Below are positions 9,479 to 20,970 of a stretch of DNA of 64,000 nucleotides, in pieces; the first letter of the stretch is position 1; every line of letters begins with the position of its first letter. This DNA is from Bartonella henselae str. Houston-1 (GTDB lineage Bacteria > Pseudomonadota > Alphaproteobacteria > Rhizobiales > Rhizobiaceae): positions 1,415,001 through 1,479,000 of the forward strand of contig NC_005956.1 in the NCBI RefSeq assembly GCF_000046705.1, written 5' to 3'. The notes below the pieces were generated by a model, which saw only the letters and a list, made by a program, of their open reading frames with translations, did not search any database and had not been told where the DNA came from. Made by a program: the position numbers and the translations under genes.

Positions 9479-10144
9479 ATGTGCCAAAAAATAGAGAAGC
9501 TGTTATCACTGCTCCAGGAACAAACCATTATACCTGTTTTGCATATTGATACTCTACAAAATGCCGTGCCTTTAGCACGTGCCCTTGTCAAAGGAGGCTT
9601 AAGAACAATTGAAGTCACCTTGCGAACAGCAAATGCACTCGACGCGATTAAAGCCATTACACAAGAAGTACCCGAATCAATCGTTGGAGCAGGAACAATT
9701 CTTAGCACTATACACTATAAACAAGCAGAACATGCAGGAGCAAAATTTATCGTAAGTCCTGGATTTTCAAACAAATTGATTGATTATGCAAAAAACAGTG
9801 AAATCCCCCTTCTCCCAAGTGCTCTTACACCAAGTGAAGTAATGAAAGCACTGGACAAAGGCTATTCATATCTTAAATTTTTTCCTGCTGAAGCAGCAGG
9901 AGGTATTACCTTTGTAAAAGCTTTAGCCGCCCCCTTCTCTGAAATCCGATTTTGCCCGACAGGCGGCATAAAACAAAAAAATGCTGCTCAATGGCTCCAG
10001 CTTTCTAATGTCTTCTGTATTGGTGGTTCTTGGATAGCTCCTCGAAATCTTATCACAGCAAAAAATTGGCATGCGATTAGCGCATTAGCACAAACTGCAG
10101 CACAACTTTCCTCTTATCCTACAAAAGTGTGTTCCACAATATAA
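9479..10144 (+). CDS. eda: 2-dehydro-3-deoxyphosphogluconate (KDPG/KHG) aldolase
   Basis: Cleaves KDPG to pyruvate and glyceraldehyde 3-phosphate (Entner-Doudoroff pathway), or 4-hydroxy-2-oxoglutarate to pyruvate and glyoxylate. It has 221 residues. The catalytic glutamate lies in TIEVTLRT, the Schiff-base lysine in YLKFFPAEAAGG, and the phosphate loop in CPTGGI. The ATG at 9479 follows GGAG at a spacing of about ten bases; an upstream in-frame extension to 9428 is unlikely. Oddity: the last residues (about PTKVCSTI) are encoded by DNA that matches the 3' end of the neighbouring ferredoxin-NADP reductase gene in antisense. The present carboxy terminus thus seems to have been created by a duplication that ran into eda. 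Confidence 0.9.
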   Translation: MCQKIEKLLSLLQEQTIIPVLHIDTLQNAVPLARALVKGGLRTIEVTLRTANALDAIKAITQEVPESIVGAGTILSTIHYKQAEHAGAKFIVSPGFSNKLIDYAKNSEIPLLPSALTPSEVMKALDKGYSYLKFFPAEAAGGITFVKALAAPFSEIRFCPTGGIKQKNAAQWLQLSNVFCIGGSWIAPRNLITAKNWHAISALAQTAAQLSSYPTKVCSTI

Positions 10145-10600
10145 GATTCCAGTGCATCATCATTGGCGCCTTCAACAAGACCAAAAGCTTCACACATTCT
10201 TGCACAATCTTTCAGCATTGCCATGGAATTACAAATCATCACAAGGTCCTCATCAGCATGAATTTTCAGCAAACCAGTCATTTCAAAAAAATACCACTCT
10301 CCATAACAATCGTAATGCACCCCATATGCTCAGAAGTTTTCCGAGTCGTCATGGAATAAAATTTCAACTGTAGTGTGTATTCACCAATTAGTGGATCTTC
10401 TCGTAAAGAGATGACAAGATCTTTCGCATAATTAAACTCATCCCATTTACGGGGTGTTTGAATAAGAACGACTTCTGAAAATTTTCATAAATTTCAGGAT
10501 CACGGATAAGACTTGCAAAGGGAGAAACTCCTGTCACTATTGAGAGCAGATAAAGACACATTTCAGAAACAAAAGTGCCAAAAGGATCACTGTCCTTTAG
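10117..10600 (-). pseudogene. Decayed partial copy of ferredoxin-NADP reductase
   Basis: A truncated, mutated tandem copy of the 3' half of the gene at 10636-11466. The frame from 10320 to 10114 reads EMTGLLKIHADEDLVMICNS and then LKDCARMCEAFGLVEGAND, nearly identical to the intact protein's carboxy terminus. Further upstream the similarity continues through frameshifts to about 10560-10600. It has no start or FAD-binding half and cannot give an active enzyme. It overlaps the 3' end of eda. Confidence 0.85.
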
Positions 10601-10635
10601 ATTTTCATGCTTTATAATACAGAGTATCTATCCTC

Positions 10636-11466
10636 TCACCCTACAAAGGCACGCTCCACAACATATGTAGCCGGTGCATTATTGGCACCTTCAACAAGAC
10701 CAAAGACTTCACACATTCTCGCACAATCTTTCAGCATCGCCATGGAACCACAAATCATCACCCGATCTTCATCAGCATGAATCTTCGGCAAACCAGTCAT
10801 TTCAAAAAAAGCGCCACTCTCCATAACAGTCGTAATGCGCCCCATATGCTCAGAAGATTCGCGCGTAGTCATAGGATAAAATTTCAGCTGTGGTGCGTAT
10901 TCACCAATTAGTGGATCTTGTTGTAGAGAGACAACCAAATCTTTTGCATAATTAAGTTCATCGCACTCACGAGTTGTTTGAATAAGAACGACTTCTGAAA
11001 ATTTTTCATAAGTTTCAGGATCACGGATAAGACTTGCAAAGGGAGCAACTCCTGTCCCTGTTGACAAAAGATAAAGGCGTTTTCCAGGAATAAGGGCATC
11101 AAGAACCAGCGTTCCAGTAGATTTTTTACGCATAAGAACGGTATCACCAATTTTAATTTTTTGGAGATGTTCGGTTAATGGCCCTCCTGGAACTTTGATC
11201 GAAAAAAATTCAAGCTGCTCATCCCAAAATGGACTTGCAATCGAATAAGCACGATAAATTGGCTTTTCTGCATTTGGCAAACCAATCATAACAAATTCAC
11301 CAGAACGAAAACGAAAACTTTCAGGACGATTCAAGCGAAATTTAAACAAACGGTCTGTATAGTGATAAACTTCCTGTACAGTAAGCGCGAATACATTTTC
11401 AGGAATAGGAAAATCTGATGCAACGCTGCTGATGTTTGACTGAACATTGCTAGCAGACGTATTCAT
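10636..11466 (-). CDS. fpr: Ferredoxin/flavodoxin-NADP+ reductase
   Basis: FAD enzyme that passes electrons between NADPH and ferredoxin or flavodoxin, supporting oxidative-stress defence and Fe-S cluster work in the cytoplasm. It has 276 residues. The FAD-binding motif is RAYSIASPFW, the NADP-binding loop GTGVAPFASLIRDPET, and the carboxy terminus ends EVFGLVEGANNAPATYVVERAFVG, as in rhizobial FPR of the bacterial type. The first roughly 20 residues are a poorly conserved, serine-rich extension. It lies just downstream of its own decayed partial copy, which points to a tandem duplication. It appears monocistronic. Confidence 0.92.
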   Translation of the reverse strand: MNTSASNVQSNISSVASDFPIPENVFALTVQEVYHYTDRLFKFRLNRPESFRFRSGEFVMIGLPNAEKPIYRAYSIASPFWDEQLEFFSIKVPGGPLTEHLQKIKIGDTVLMRKKSTGTLVLDALIPGKRLYLLSTGTGVAPFASLIRDPETYEKFSEVVLIQTTRECDELNYAKDLVVSLQQDPLIGEYAPQLKFYPMTTRESSEHMGRITTVMESGAFFEMTGLPKIHADEDRVMICGSMAMLKDCARMCEVFGLVEGANNAPATYVVERAFVG

Positions 11467-11550
11467 AAAATTCTTCCCTTATCTTCATTCAACGTTAAAC
11501 CTTCAAAGTGATATAATACGCGCGTCATCATCTGCCAATATTTTTCTTAA

Positions 11551-12150
<600 letters not shown>

Positions 12151-13078
12151 CAAAACATTTAAACTTAAAAAAGCTTATTAATCTGACCAGTTGTAACAGG
12201 TAATAAGTATTACCTATAAACAAAGAAATGCTCTCTAATTTTTCAAAACTTATAATCAAAAACCTTAAGAGAGATAAAACTTATGTCTATCTAACAATAA
12301 TCTTACAATTTCTCCACAAAATCCCCAACGAATTAGCTTTTCTGATGATTAATAAACAATCACTCAACAGTCCTTTAGAAAAATCTCTATAGTGTCACTG
12401 TTTTAACAGTTAATCTATCACCATAAACACTATACCTCTTCCCCCAAGAATTTTTATAATCAAAAACTATAAAAATATCCCTCTTAACGATATCTGTATC
12501 ATAAATGAAAAAAGAAGGGCCTTCATAATCTAAACAAAAGCCAAAGAAAAAAACGGCAACAGAACACCCTACTGCATTCTCATTGTTAGCGAAAATATGA
12601 AAATGCAACACAAGCATTTTTAAAAGATCATTCAAACAGTAAATACAATATTCATTGAATGGTTTCCAACTTAATCAAATCTGAAATGCAATTACATCCA
12701 TGAAAATGGAACAGCAATTTGACAACGTTCTACACAACACAGAATAGCCGCTGTCATTCGTATTTTTATCAAAGCAAGAGAGAACATTTCATAAAAAATT
12801 TTCAAATTATTGATAATCATACCGTTCAATTTATGCTTGTTATCTTCTGGGAAGCGCAAATGTTAGCGGTATGAAAAAACAGATCAATAATGCGTTTCTA
12901 TAATTTTCCAGCAATCACTATCAGACATATATATCAATTGTATTCCCCTCTTGACCTCCTTCACATCATTATTTACATGAAGAGATAAGCTGTAAGTTGC
13001 TCTGTGATCAACAAAAATTGATTTCCATTTAAATAAACGAGCTTGTGGAAAATAGATAGGAGATGCCCAAAAAACATC
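12151..13078. other. Gene-poor region between rpoB fragment and secreted-protein relic
   Basis: About 0.9 kb, AT-rich. One minus-strand frame (12635-12387, 82 codons, ending SWGKRYSVYGDRLTVKTVTL) has an unusual composition but no motif I recognise and no ribosome site. It could be the tail of a decayed gene. Nothing else is supportable. Confidence 0.35.
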
Positions 13079-13973
13079 TTAGGAACGAGTAACGATCAAA
13101 TCAGCTGCTTTCAACGCATCAGAAATGGTTTGTGCACTCAAATTTTTCCCATTAACAAGAGAAACTTCAGGTGCATGAGGTGAGGCTACTGCTCCAAAAT
13201 TACTTACAGTATTAATGCAAGCATCATCATTACAGGCAGCTTAAACCACATAAGGATCATTGCAATTTCCGTAAGTATAGGTACTTTGCTTAGCCTTGAC
13301 TGTATTATCACCGATAGGAGCTCTAAAGATTGAACTTTGCATACCCATCACAAAAAAAGATAAAAGTTGCCCATCTCCTTGAGAATACTCTTCAACAAAG
13401 CCAAGAGAAGCATAAAATTTGCCAAATGTTTTTGGAACTTCAATAACACCCACAGTTGTTTTTGTACCATCCATTAAATCTGTTATGGTGCCAGTAACTA
13501 AATTTTCCTTTTTTGAAACATCAAATTCATACTGATGCCCCGTCTTCCATGGTATTTTAATACGACATTGCACTCCAGAACCTTCATGATCAAAATAATG
13601 ATACTAATCACTCTTCCAACCAACAGCATTCCAGATAGAGTAATTAACGAAATGATCACCTCCACTGTTTTGTAAACCAATATACCCAACATCACCGTTT
13701 TTAAAGAAAAACTGATTTGCCCAGTAATAATGAGAGTTCATTCCACCATCGTTACTAATCTTCTGGAAAAACGTTAATTGATCTAACCTCTGAATGAGCA
13801 GACCATGCATGTTGAATAAAAATAATACCACCAGCAACAACAGCGTAACTTGCCGAACTCACTAAAAACCAGAAAAAATGAATAATATTTTTGGGATTCT
13901 GTAATTCATCCCCCATTAATTCACTACAGATAAGATTGATTTTATCAGAATTACACTCTATACTTAATATCAT
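13079..13973 (-). pseudogene. Decayed secreted protein resembling the DUF3472 family
   Basis: Three overlapping minus-strand frames join into one protein through frameshifts: a hydrophobic, signal-peptide-like start (IHFFWFLVSSASYAVVAGGI, near 13870), then GMNSHYYWANQFFFKNGDVG, YIGLQNSGGDHFVNYSIWNA, then after a break YHYFDHEGSGVQCRIKIPW, HQYEFDVSKKENLVTGTI and a cysteine-containing tail. An in-frame stop at 13241-13243 is followed by another 50 or so sensible codons (for example NDDACINTVSNFG) to 13079. The Y-I-G-L-Q / S-I-W-N-A pattern recalls the DUF3472 family of secreted or carbohydrate-associated proteins. That assignment is from memory and moderate. At least two frameshifts and one stop make it non-functional. 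Confidence 0.6.
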
Positions 13974-14640
13974 AATGAATATCGCGCAAACTTTAATCCG
14001 CTTTTGTATACTAAATATAGAGTAAGAGTATTGCGTATCTCTGTTTGGGTAATCTCTGAAACAGGTAGACAGCTTAATTTGGAGAGAACATAAAGTTGTA
14101 AAGGTAAAAACCAGTTTCCAGTGTTGTCATCTCCCTTTAAATTCGGCTTTACGACTTTCAAAAGCATCTAAAGCAATATCTTTTAAATCATGGAGAGTAT
14201 TGCTTCACGTTTTTATTTGTCGCGTTCTTTCAAGAGGTCACACCCCTTATGCAAAACAGAACACCATTGGGTTGCCAATTCACGCGCTTTCTTTAAAGAG
14301 ACATCCGTAAGTGCACTTAAGCCCATTTCGCAATCCTGCCCGTGAATAGTATAATACCACCTTTACACTTATGAAGGAGAAAACCTGTACCCATCATACT
14401 ATTTGCCAGCAGCCTCCAATGTTGCTACAGCCCTTGGCACCTGAAATGATCCATAAGGGAGCATTTTGGATCTTTGTCTTTAAACAATTTTATCCACACT
14501 CTAGTCCCGCTTGTAATGTGTAAGCGAATAGTTTTGATTGATTCAACATCAACAAGATTGGCATAAGAAAATCTTACGGTATTAGGGCCTCTCATTCAAT
14601 ATAAAAACAATGAATTGTCCTTATAATCAATATGATGAGC
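13970..14640 (-). pseudogene. Decayed integrase relic B
   Basis: Minus-strand copy of the repeated integrase gene. It begins near 14640 with the shared boundary region and runs down to the core-binding segment, where the frame 14167-13970 reads LLKVVKPNLKGDDNTGNWFL and then LPVSEITQTEIRNTL. In the intact family this stretch follows the helix ending ESRKAELKG. The catalytic domain is absent, since the secreted-protein relic abuts at 13973. Multiple stops are present. Confidence 0.72.
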
Positions 14641-14990
14641 TATTGATCCTAAAGTTTTTCTGTTTTCACCATGAAAAATGCTACAACATTGCCAGTGAGC
14701 CTTTGTTTTTTTAATATGCTTTATCCAAGGAGAATGAAGTCTATGCCTTCGCAACTGTGTAAATTACGTGTTCATAAAAATACAAAGAGAGTAAAATACT
14801 CTATTGATGATACTCAAAATATGCCTTTTACCTTAAAAGGTTGCTTTGATAACACATAATTCAGTATGAACTGCTCATGATTTTGATAAGAACAAACAGC
14901 ACACGCATCCTTTTCATATATCATAGAAAACTATATGAAAGAACCAAAGTAAACTTCTTGTCTCACTGACTCGAGAGAGGATTTTTTAAA
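14641..14990. other. Intergenic region upstream of alr
   Basis: Contains a 62-codon plus-strand frame (14671-14859) with no recognised motif, possibly the tail of a lost gene. It also holds the alr upstream region, with the AGAGAGGA ribosome site at about 14973. No promoter can be named with confidence. Confidence 0.35.
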
Positions 14991-16109
14991 ATGAACAAAT
15001 CCGCTAAGGATACAGCAAACCCATTATTTCCTGCTACAGCTATAGCAACCATCGACGTGCGTGCTATTGTTGCAAATTATAGAACTTTAGCCCAACATGT
15101 TGCTCCAACTGAGTGTTCAGCGGTAGTGAAAGCTAATGCCTATGGGTTAGGGGCACATAAAATTGCCCCGGCACTTTATCAAGCTGGTTGCCGCACTTTT
15201 TTTGTTGCCCAAATCGAAGAAGCGCTTCAATTAAAAGCCGTTTTACCAGAAAATGTCATGATTGCTCTTCTGAATGGTTTTCCACATAAAGCGGAAGAAT
15301 TTGTCGCACAATCGGGTATTATCCCTCTTTTGAACTCTTGGTCTACTATCGAAGATTGGCAAACACTTTGCCAAAAAAAGAATAAAAAATTTCCCGCAAT
15401 CATTCAAGTCGATACCAATATGAGCCGATTAGGGCTTGATAAAAAAGAATTACAAAAACTCATCAAAAACCCTACAATTTTTGAAAAAGCAGAAATAAAA
15501 TATATTCTCAGTCACCTTGCGAATGGAGAGGACGCCTCTCATTCATCCAATAATAAACAATTAGCTGCTTTCAAGAGAGTACTTGCACAGTTACCTACCT
15601 GTAAAGTCTCATTTGCCAATTCTGGAGGCATTTTTCTTGGTTCAGATTTTTATTTTGATCTTGTTCGCCCCGGTATTGCACTTTACGGTGTTGATCCCCA
15701 TGGCAAACATCCAACACCTCTTAAAGCTGTTGTAAAAGTTGAAGCCCAAGTTCTTCAAAGCCGCTTTATTGACGCAGGAATACCTGTTGGTTATCGAGAA
15801 AGCTTTATGACCCGCAGACCAAGCACTCTTGCAACCATTTCTATTGGCTATGCAGATGGTTGGCCACGGATTCTTTCGAATAAAGGTACCGTTTATTTCA
15901 ATGGGCACAAACTCCCTATTGTTGGACATATTTCTATGGATTCTATCATAGTCGATGCTACTGATCTCGATAAAAAACCTCAAAGAGGTGATTGGGTAGA
16001 GCTCATTGGCCCTCATCAACCCCTTGAAAAAGTATCTACAGATACCAATACCATTCCTCATGAAATTCTCACTTCTCTAGGAAAACGCTATAAGCGCATT
16101 TACATTTAA
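14991..16109 (+). CDS. alr: Alanine racemase
   Basis: PLP enzyme converting L-alanine to D-alanine for peptidoglycan, cytoplasmic, 372 residues. The PLP lysine lies in AVVKANAYGLGAHKI (near residue 45), the substrate-contact segment in QVDTNMSRLGL, the second catalytic base tyrosine in PVGYRESFMT, and the carboxy-terminal beta domain has ISIGYADGWPR and VGHISMDSIIVDAT. All hallmarks are present and the length is normal. A ribosome site, AGAGAGGA, precedes the ATG by about nine bases. In related genomes alr often follows dnaB; here dnaB is not present upstream, which fits local rearrangement next to integrase relic B. Confidence 0.94.
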   Translation: MNKSAKDTANPLFPATAIATIDVRAIVANYRTLAQHVAPTECSAVVKANAYGLGAHKIAPALYQAGCRTFFVAQIEEALQLKAVLPENVMIALLNGFPHKAEEFVAQSGIIPLLNSWSTIEDWQTLCQKKNKKFPAIIQVDTNMSRLGLDKKELQKLIKNPTIFEKAEIKYILSHLANGEDASHSSNNKQLAAFKRVLAQLPTCKVSFANSGGIFLGSDFYFDLVRPGIALYGVDPHGKHPTPLKAVVKVEAQVLQSRFIDAGIPVGYRESFMTRRPSTLATISIGYADGWPRILSNKGTVYFNGHKLPIVGHISMDSIIVDATDLDKKPQRGDWVELIGPHQPLEKVSTDTNTIPHEILTSLGKRYKRIYI

Positions 16110-16389
16110 AACCCTCTCGAGAAATAAAGTGAGGGAAATGACTCTCTCAGTAAAAGAATTTCTCAGAGCTTCCAAACATGATTTTAAACAGCCAAATATA
16201 CGGGCTATCCATCAATACGCCTTCTTCCACATCCTGTTCATCAATATTTTCATCAAAATGCTTAAGCGAATAATGACAATGGAAATCATCAATTTACTTT
16301 AAGATTATTTTAGATAACTACCAGAAAAACGAAAACCAATACGCACCAAGGAAAACAGTATGATTCAATTCATGAATAGATGACAAAAA

Positions 16390-16418
16390 AGCCCACACAT
16401 TTTGTTTTTGTGTAAGCT
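16390..16418. terminator. Bidirectional terminator between alr and gcvP
   Basis: A 10-pair stem (with G-U pairs) formed by AGCCCACACA and TGTGTAAGCT around an 8-9 base loop. It is flanked by an A-run on the left and a T-run on the right, so it can act in both directions between these convergent genes. Confidence 0.7.
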
Positions 16419-16442
16419 TTTTTCATTAATGTAAAAAAAACT

Positions 16443-19247
16443 TTAATAAGTGTTTCCCAAGGGCGGACAAGAACAAATAAGCATTCTGTCTCCTGCAACA
16501 TTATCAATACGTGAAACAGGAGGCCAATATTTATTCGCTGGATCAAGAGAGCAATTGGGAAAAGCAGCTTCTTGTCGTGAATAAGGCCGCGCCCAAGTAT
16601 CATCTAATGTATCGACCAATGTATGTGGTGCATGAACCAATGGATTATCATCTTTTGGCCAAACACCACTACCGATTTTCTTAGCTTCCTCAGCAATAGA
16701 GAGCAAAGCATCACAAAAACGATCAATCTCTGCTTTTGGCTCTGATTCAGTTGGCTCAATCATCAAAGTTCCAGGAACAGGAAAAGACATCGTGGGCGCA
16801 TGAAACCCATAATCAATGAGACGTTTTGCAATATCATCAACACTCACCCCATACTGCTCTTTCAACACACGTGTATCCACGATACATTCGTGAGCAACAC
16901 GTCCATGTTTGCCTCGATAAAGAATGGAATAAACCTGTGAAAGACGTGCAGCAATATAATTGGCATTCAAAATTGCTGTTTGTGTTGCATATTTCAAACC
17001 CTCAGCGCCCATCATCCGAATATACATCCAAGTAATAACGAGAATAGATGCGCTTCCATAAGGAGCTGCAGAAACTGCATGTGTTGTCCCCTCTTGTTCA
17101 TGACCTGGCAAAAATGGTTTGAGATGCTCTACCACTCCAATTGGCCCCACACCAGGACCACCGCCACCATGAGGAATAGCAAATGTTTTATGAAGGTTCA
17201 TATGACAAACATCCGCCCCAATATCTGCCGGACGAGCAAGGCCAACAAGTGCATTTAAATTGGCACCATCAAAATAAACTTGCCCTCCATTTTCATGGAT
17301 AAGAGAACAAATATCCTTAATACTTTCCTCATAAACACCGTGTGTTGAAGGATAAGTGATCATGAGAGCAGCTAAACGCTCCTTATACAATTGTGCTTTC
17401 ATTTTGAGATCATCAAGATCCACATCACCATCGTTCAAGCATTTCACCACAACAACTTCCATACCGGCCATATGTGCTGAAGCTGGATTGGTACCATGCG
17501 CAGATGCAGGAATAAGACAAAGCGTGCGTTGATGTTCACCCCGCGATTGGTGATACCTACGAATTGCCAAAAGCCCAGCATATTCCCCTTGAGCACCAGA
17601 GTTTGGCTGAAAAGAAACTTGTGCAAACCCTGTAATTTCACACAACCACGCATTTAACTGATGAATCATTTCCTGATAACCCACCGCATCTTCTCGCGAA
17701 GCAAAAGGGTGTATATTGGCTACCGTAGGCCAACTCACAGGCATCAGTTCAGCTGCCGCATTAAGCTTCATTGTACAAGAGCCAAGAGGAATCATTGCCC
17801 GATCTAATGCCAAATCCTTATCTGACAAACGACGCAAAAAGCGCATCATATCCGTCTCTGAATGAACCGCATGGAAAAAGGGCTGCGAAAGAAAAGTAGT
17901 ATCCCGCCCCTTTCCCATAAGTCTTGGAGAAGCCTGATCAACTAACCCTGCACCAAAAAGCTGTGCTAAAGCATGGGCATCTTCTTGTGTTGATAATTCA
18001 TCAAAATTGATAACAACCCTATCATCATCAAGAACACGGATAAGACGCCCACCAGCTTTTGCCTGACAAGCAATCTCCCGTGCTTTTCCCTTCACAACAA
18101 TGCTGACACAATCAAAAAAATATTCCCCTTCACAAGAGATACCTACTGCCTCTAAACCACCAACGAAACGACATGTTAAATGATGAACGCGCTGAGCAAT
18201 TTCCTGTAAACCTTGTGGACCATGCCAAACAGCATAAGCCGTTGCCATATTTGCTAACAGAGCCTGTGCTGTACAAATATTTGACGTCGCTTTATCGCGC
18301 CGGATATGTTGTTCACGTGTTTGCAATGCTAAACGAAAACCAACACGTCCTTTCGTATCCACAGATTGACCAACAATGCGTCCTGGAATGAGACGTGTGA
18401 GCGCATCACTGACAGCAAGGTAACCAGCATGCGGCCCCCCAAATCCCATTGGAACGCCATAACGCTGCATAGAGCCGACAACAATATCAGCTCCCCATTT
18501 TGCTGGTGCTTCCATAAGGGTAAGTGCCAAAGGATCAGCAACCACAATCACCAGTGCTCCTTTTGCTTTTGCTTCTTTAATGACTTCACTATAATCATTA
18601 AAAGAGCCTTTTGTATCTGGCCAAGACAAAACAATCGCAGCTGTATCAGAACAAATTTCGCTATTTTTGCTAACTTGAAGACCTTGTGTTTCAGCACGCG
18701 TTTGTACAACGCTTAAGATCTGCGGATGTAAAAGACTCTGAAGAGAAATCTTCATTTTTTTCTCACGCGTAAAGCGGAAAGCCACTGTAATAGCTTCAGC
18801 TAAAGCGGTTGCTTCATCAAGAAGTGAAGCAGCTGCAACAGGCAAACCTGTGAGTTCACTAATCAATGTCTGAAAATAAAATAAAAGCTCTAAACGACCC
18901 TGACTAATTTCTGCCTGATAAGGCGTATAAGCAGTATACCAAGCTGGATTTTCAAAAAGATTCCGCAAAATAACGGGAGGAACATAAGTTCCATGATATC
19001 CCTGCCCAATAAAGCTTTTGTGCAGATAATTACGCTCCATCATCTTGGAGAGTTCTTCCAAAGCTTGCCCTTCACTCACTGCCTTTGGAAGATTAAGCGG
19101 TCGTCCCAAATGAATAGAGTGAGGAAGAGCTTGAGAAACTAATGTATCAATAGAATCGACTGCTACAATATCAAGCATTTTTTGTTTTTCATCAGGACGA
19201 AGCCCAATATGGCGAGAAAAAAAAGGACGCTCTAACATAGGACTCAT
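16443..19247 (-). CDS. gcvP: Glycine dehydrogenase (decarboxylating), P protein
   Basis: P protein of the glycine cleavage system. It decarboxylates glycine with PLP and passes the aminomethyl group to lipoyl-GcvH. It has 934 residues, the single-chain fused form with homologous halves (about 1-440 and 450-934). The amino terminus [17 protein letters not shown] and the PLP-lysine region in the carboxy-terminal half, [20 protein letters not shown], are diagnostic; [13 protein letters not shown] sequence appears as [20 protein letters not shown]. Its ATG overlaps the gcvH stop by four bases, showing translational coupling. It is the last gene of gcvT-gcvH-gcvP, controlled by the glycine riboswitch upstream of gcvT. 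Confidence 0.96.
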
Positions 19248-19612
19248 CCAATCAGTTCTTTATAAGCAGCTTCATCCAGCAGCCTTTCAAGTTGCGTTTC
19301 ATCCTGTACAGTCATTTTCCAGAGCCAACCTTCTGTTTCAGCTTTTTGGTTTACCAGTTCAGGACTCTCTGCCAAAGCTGCATTTATTTCGACCACTTCA
19401 CCATCAAGAGGTGCATAAACATCTGAAGCCGCTTTCACCGATTCAACAACAGCAGCAGCATCTCCCTTAGAAAGTTTTGTTCCATTTTGTGGCAAATCAA
19501 TAAAAACCAAATCCCCTAATTGCTCTTGAGCATAATCTGTGATCCCAACAGTAACCACTTGTCCTTCAACGCTAAGCCATTCATGATCTTGTGTAAAATA
19601 AGTTTTAGACAT
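19244..19612 (-). CDS. gcvH: Glycine cleavage system H protein
   Basis: Lipoyl carrier that shuttles the aminomethyl intermediate between the P, T and L proteins, 122 residues from the ATG at 19612. The lipoylated lysine is K60 in [14 protein letters not shown]. The amino terminus [14 protein letters not shown] and the segment [19 protein letters not shown] are typical. A longer open frame extends upstream to 19780 but is inside gcvT in another frame and has no homology, so the start at 19612 is used. It lies seven bases after gcvT and overlaps gcvP by four bases. Confidence 0.96.
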
Positions 19613-19619
19613 AAAAAAA

Positions 19620-20738
19620 TTATCCTTTAAAATAACGTTGTTCAACAAAAGGGAGTGAATGAACAGACAGTGCAATCTTTTTGCCACGCAGCTCTGTAAA
19701 TACTTCTGTTCCTTCCACTTTCCAAGCAACAGGAACATACCCCATCGCGACAGGACCATCAAAAGAAGGGCCAAAACCACCTGACGTTACCACCCCAATC
19801 CGATTGCCTTCATTATCGAAAAGCACAGCACCAGCACGAATAGGTTGGCGTGTTTGTGGTTTTAAACCAACACGACAACGAGAGGGACCTTTCTGAAGAG
19901 ATTCCAGAAAAGCCTTTGCTCCATAAAATTGCGCTTTTTCTCGAACATTTTTGGGAACAGCCCATGTCAGTGCAGCATCAATGGGCGTAGTATCAGGGGT
20001 AATATCATTGCCATGCAAGCATAACCCTGCCTCCAATCGAAGACTGTCACGCGCTGCAAGACCAACCCACTCAACACGAGAATCGCCGAGCAGCTTTTCA
20101 GCCAATGCGCGTGCACAACCTATAGGAAGAGCAATTTCAAAACCATCTTCTCCTGTATAACCAGAACGGGTGATAAACCAATCTTGTTGTGGTTCAAATC
20201 CTTGCATAAACAACAGTTCATTTCCCGGCAAACCAGCATCAGCTAGAACAGCAGCCGCTTGTGGCCCTTGAAGAGCAAGTAAGACCCTTTCAAGAGCAAT
20301 CACTTGACATTCAAAGCCAAAAGCACGTTTTTCAAGTTCAGCAAAGTCGGCTTGTGCATTACCAGCATTAGCGACCAGCATAAAGCGGCACTCTGCCAAA
20401 CGAGTAAGGATAAGATCATCAAGAATGCCAGCCCGCTCATTAAGCAAATAGCTATAGCGCGATTGACCAATCTTTAACAGTGCCGCATCAACAGGAAGAG
20501 CATAAGATAAAAATTCCACTGCTTTCGGCCCCTCAACAGCAATCAATTTCATATGAGAAATATCAAAAAGGCCTGCATGCGCACGCGTATGAAGATGCTC
20601 TTTCAAAACCCCAAGAGGATAAGTCAAAGGCATTCGCCAACCGGCAAAAGCACCAAATTTTGCTCCGGCTTTTTCATGCAATTCATATAAAGGAAGTGTT
20701 TTTAAAGAAGATGTTTCAAATTCTTGTGATGTACCCAT
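19620..20738 (-). CDS. gcvT: Aminomethyltransferase, glycine cleavage T protein
   Basis: Transfers the methylene group from lipoyl-GcvH to tetrahydrofolate and releases ammonia. It has 372 residues from the ATG at 20738, chosen because TTTGGAGATATT places a GGAG ribosome site seven bases upstream; the frame opens 33 bases earlier at 20771. Visible hallmarks are [50 protein letters not shown] and the folate-binding [15 protein letters not shown]. First gene of the gcvTHP operon, preceded by the glycine riboswitch. Confidence 0.95.
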
Positions 20739-20774
20739 AATATCTCCAAAGTCGCGCCAACACTCACACAATGT

Positions 20775-20970
20775 GTTCGTCTCTGCACCCCTCTGTTACA
20801 AACCTGAGAGACTCGCGAAAAAAGTTTTCGCTTACACCTTCGGCGCGGCCCCTCCCGACTTTCCAGATCTGCCTCTCTTCTTTTACGGTCCTTAGAGCCT
20901 GAGAGATTACGGGCTATTTTCCCCTTCGGCGGCAGACCCAAAAACTTGCAGCCTGCACTCTCCCGCAAAA
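20775..20970 (-). promoter_or_regulatory. Tandem glycine riboswitch (gcvT element)
   Basis: On the minus strand two aptamers follow one another. The first begins GCGGGAGAGTGCAGGC (near 20966) and contains GCCGCCGAAGGGG and AATCTCTCAGG; the second contains GCGCCGAAGGTGTAAGCG and GAGTCTCTCAGG. The repeated GCCGAAGG and CTCTCAGG boxes are the conserved cores of the glycine aptamer. A short linker joins them, as in cooperative glycine switches. It lies directly before gcvT, where high glycine would turn on the cleavage operon. Confidence 0.93.

Noticed and set aside
16826-18716. Several plus-strand frames opposite gcvP
   Set aside because: Antisense shadows in a long conserved gene; no motif or start support.
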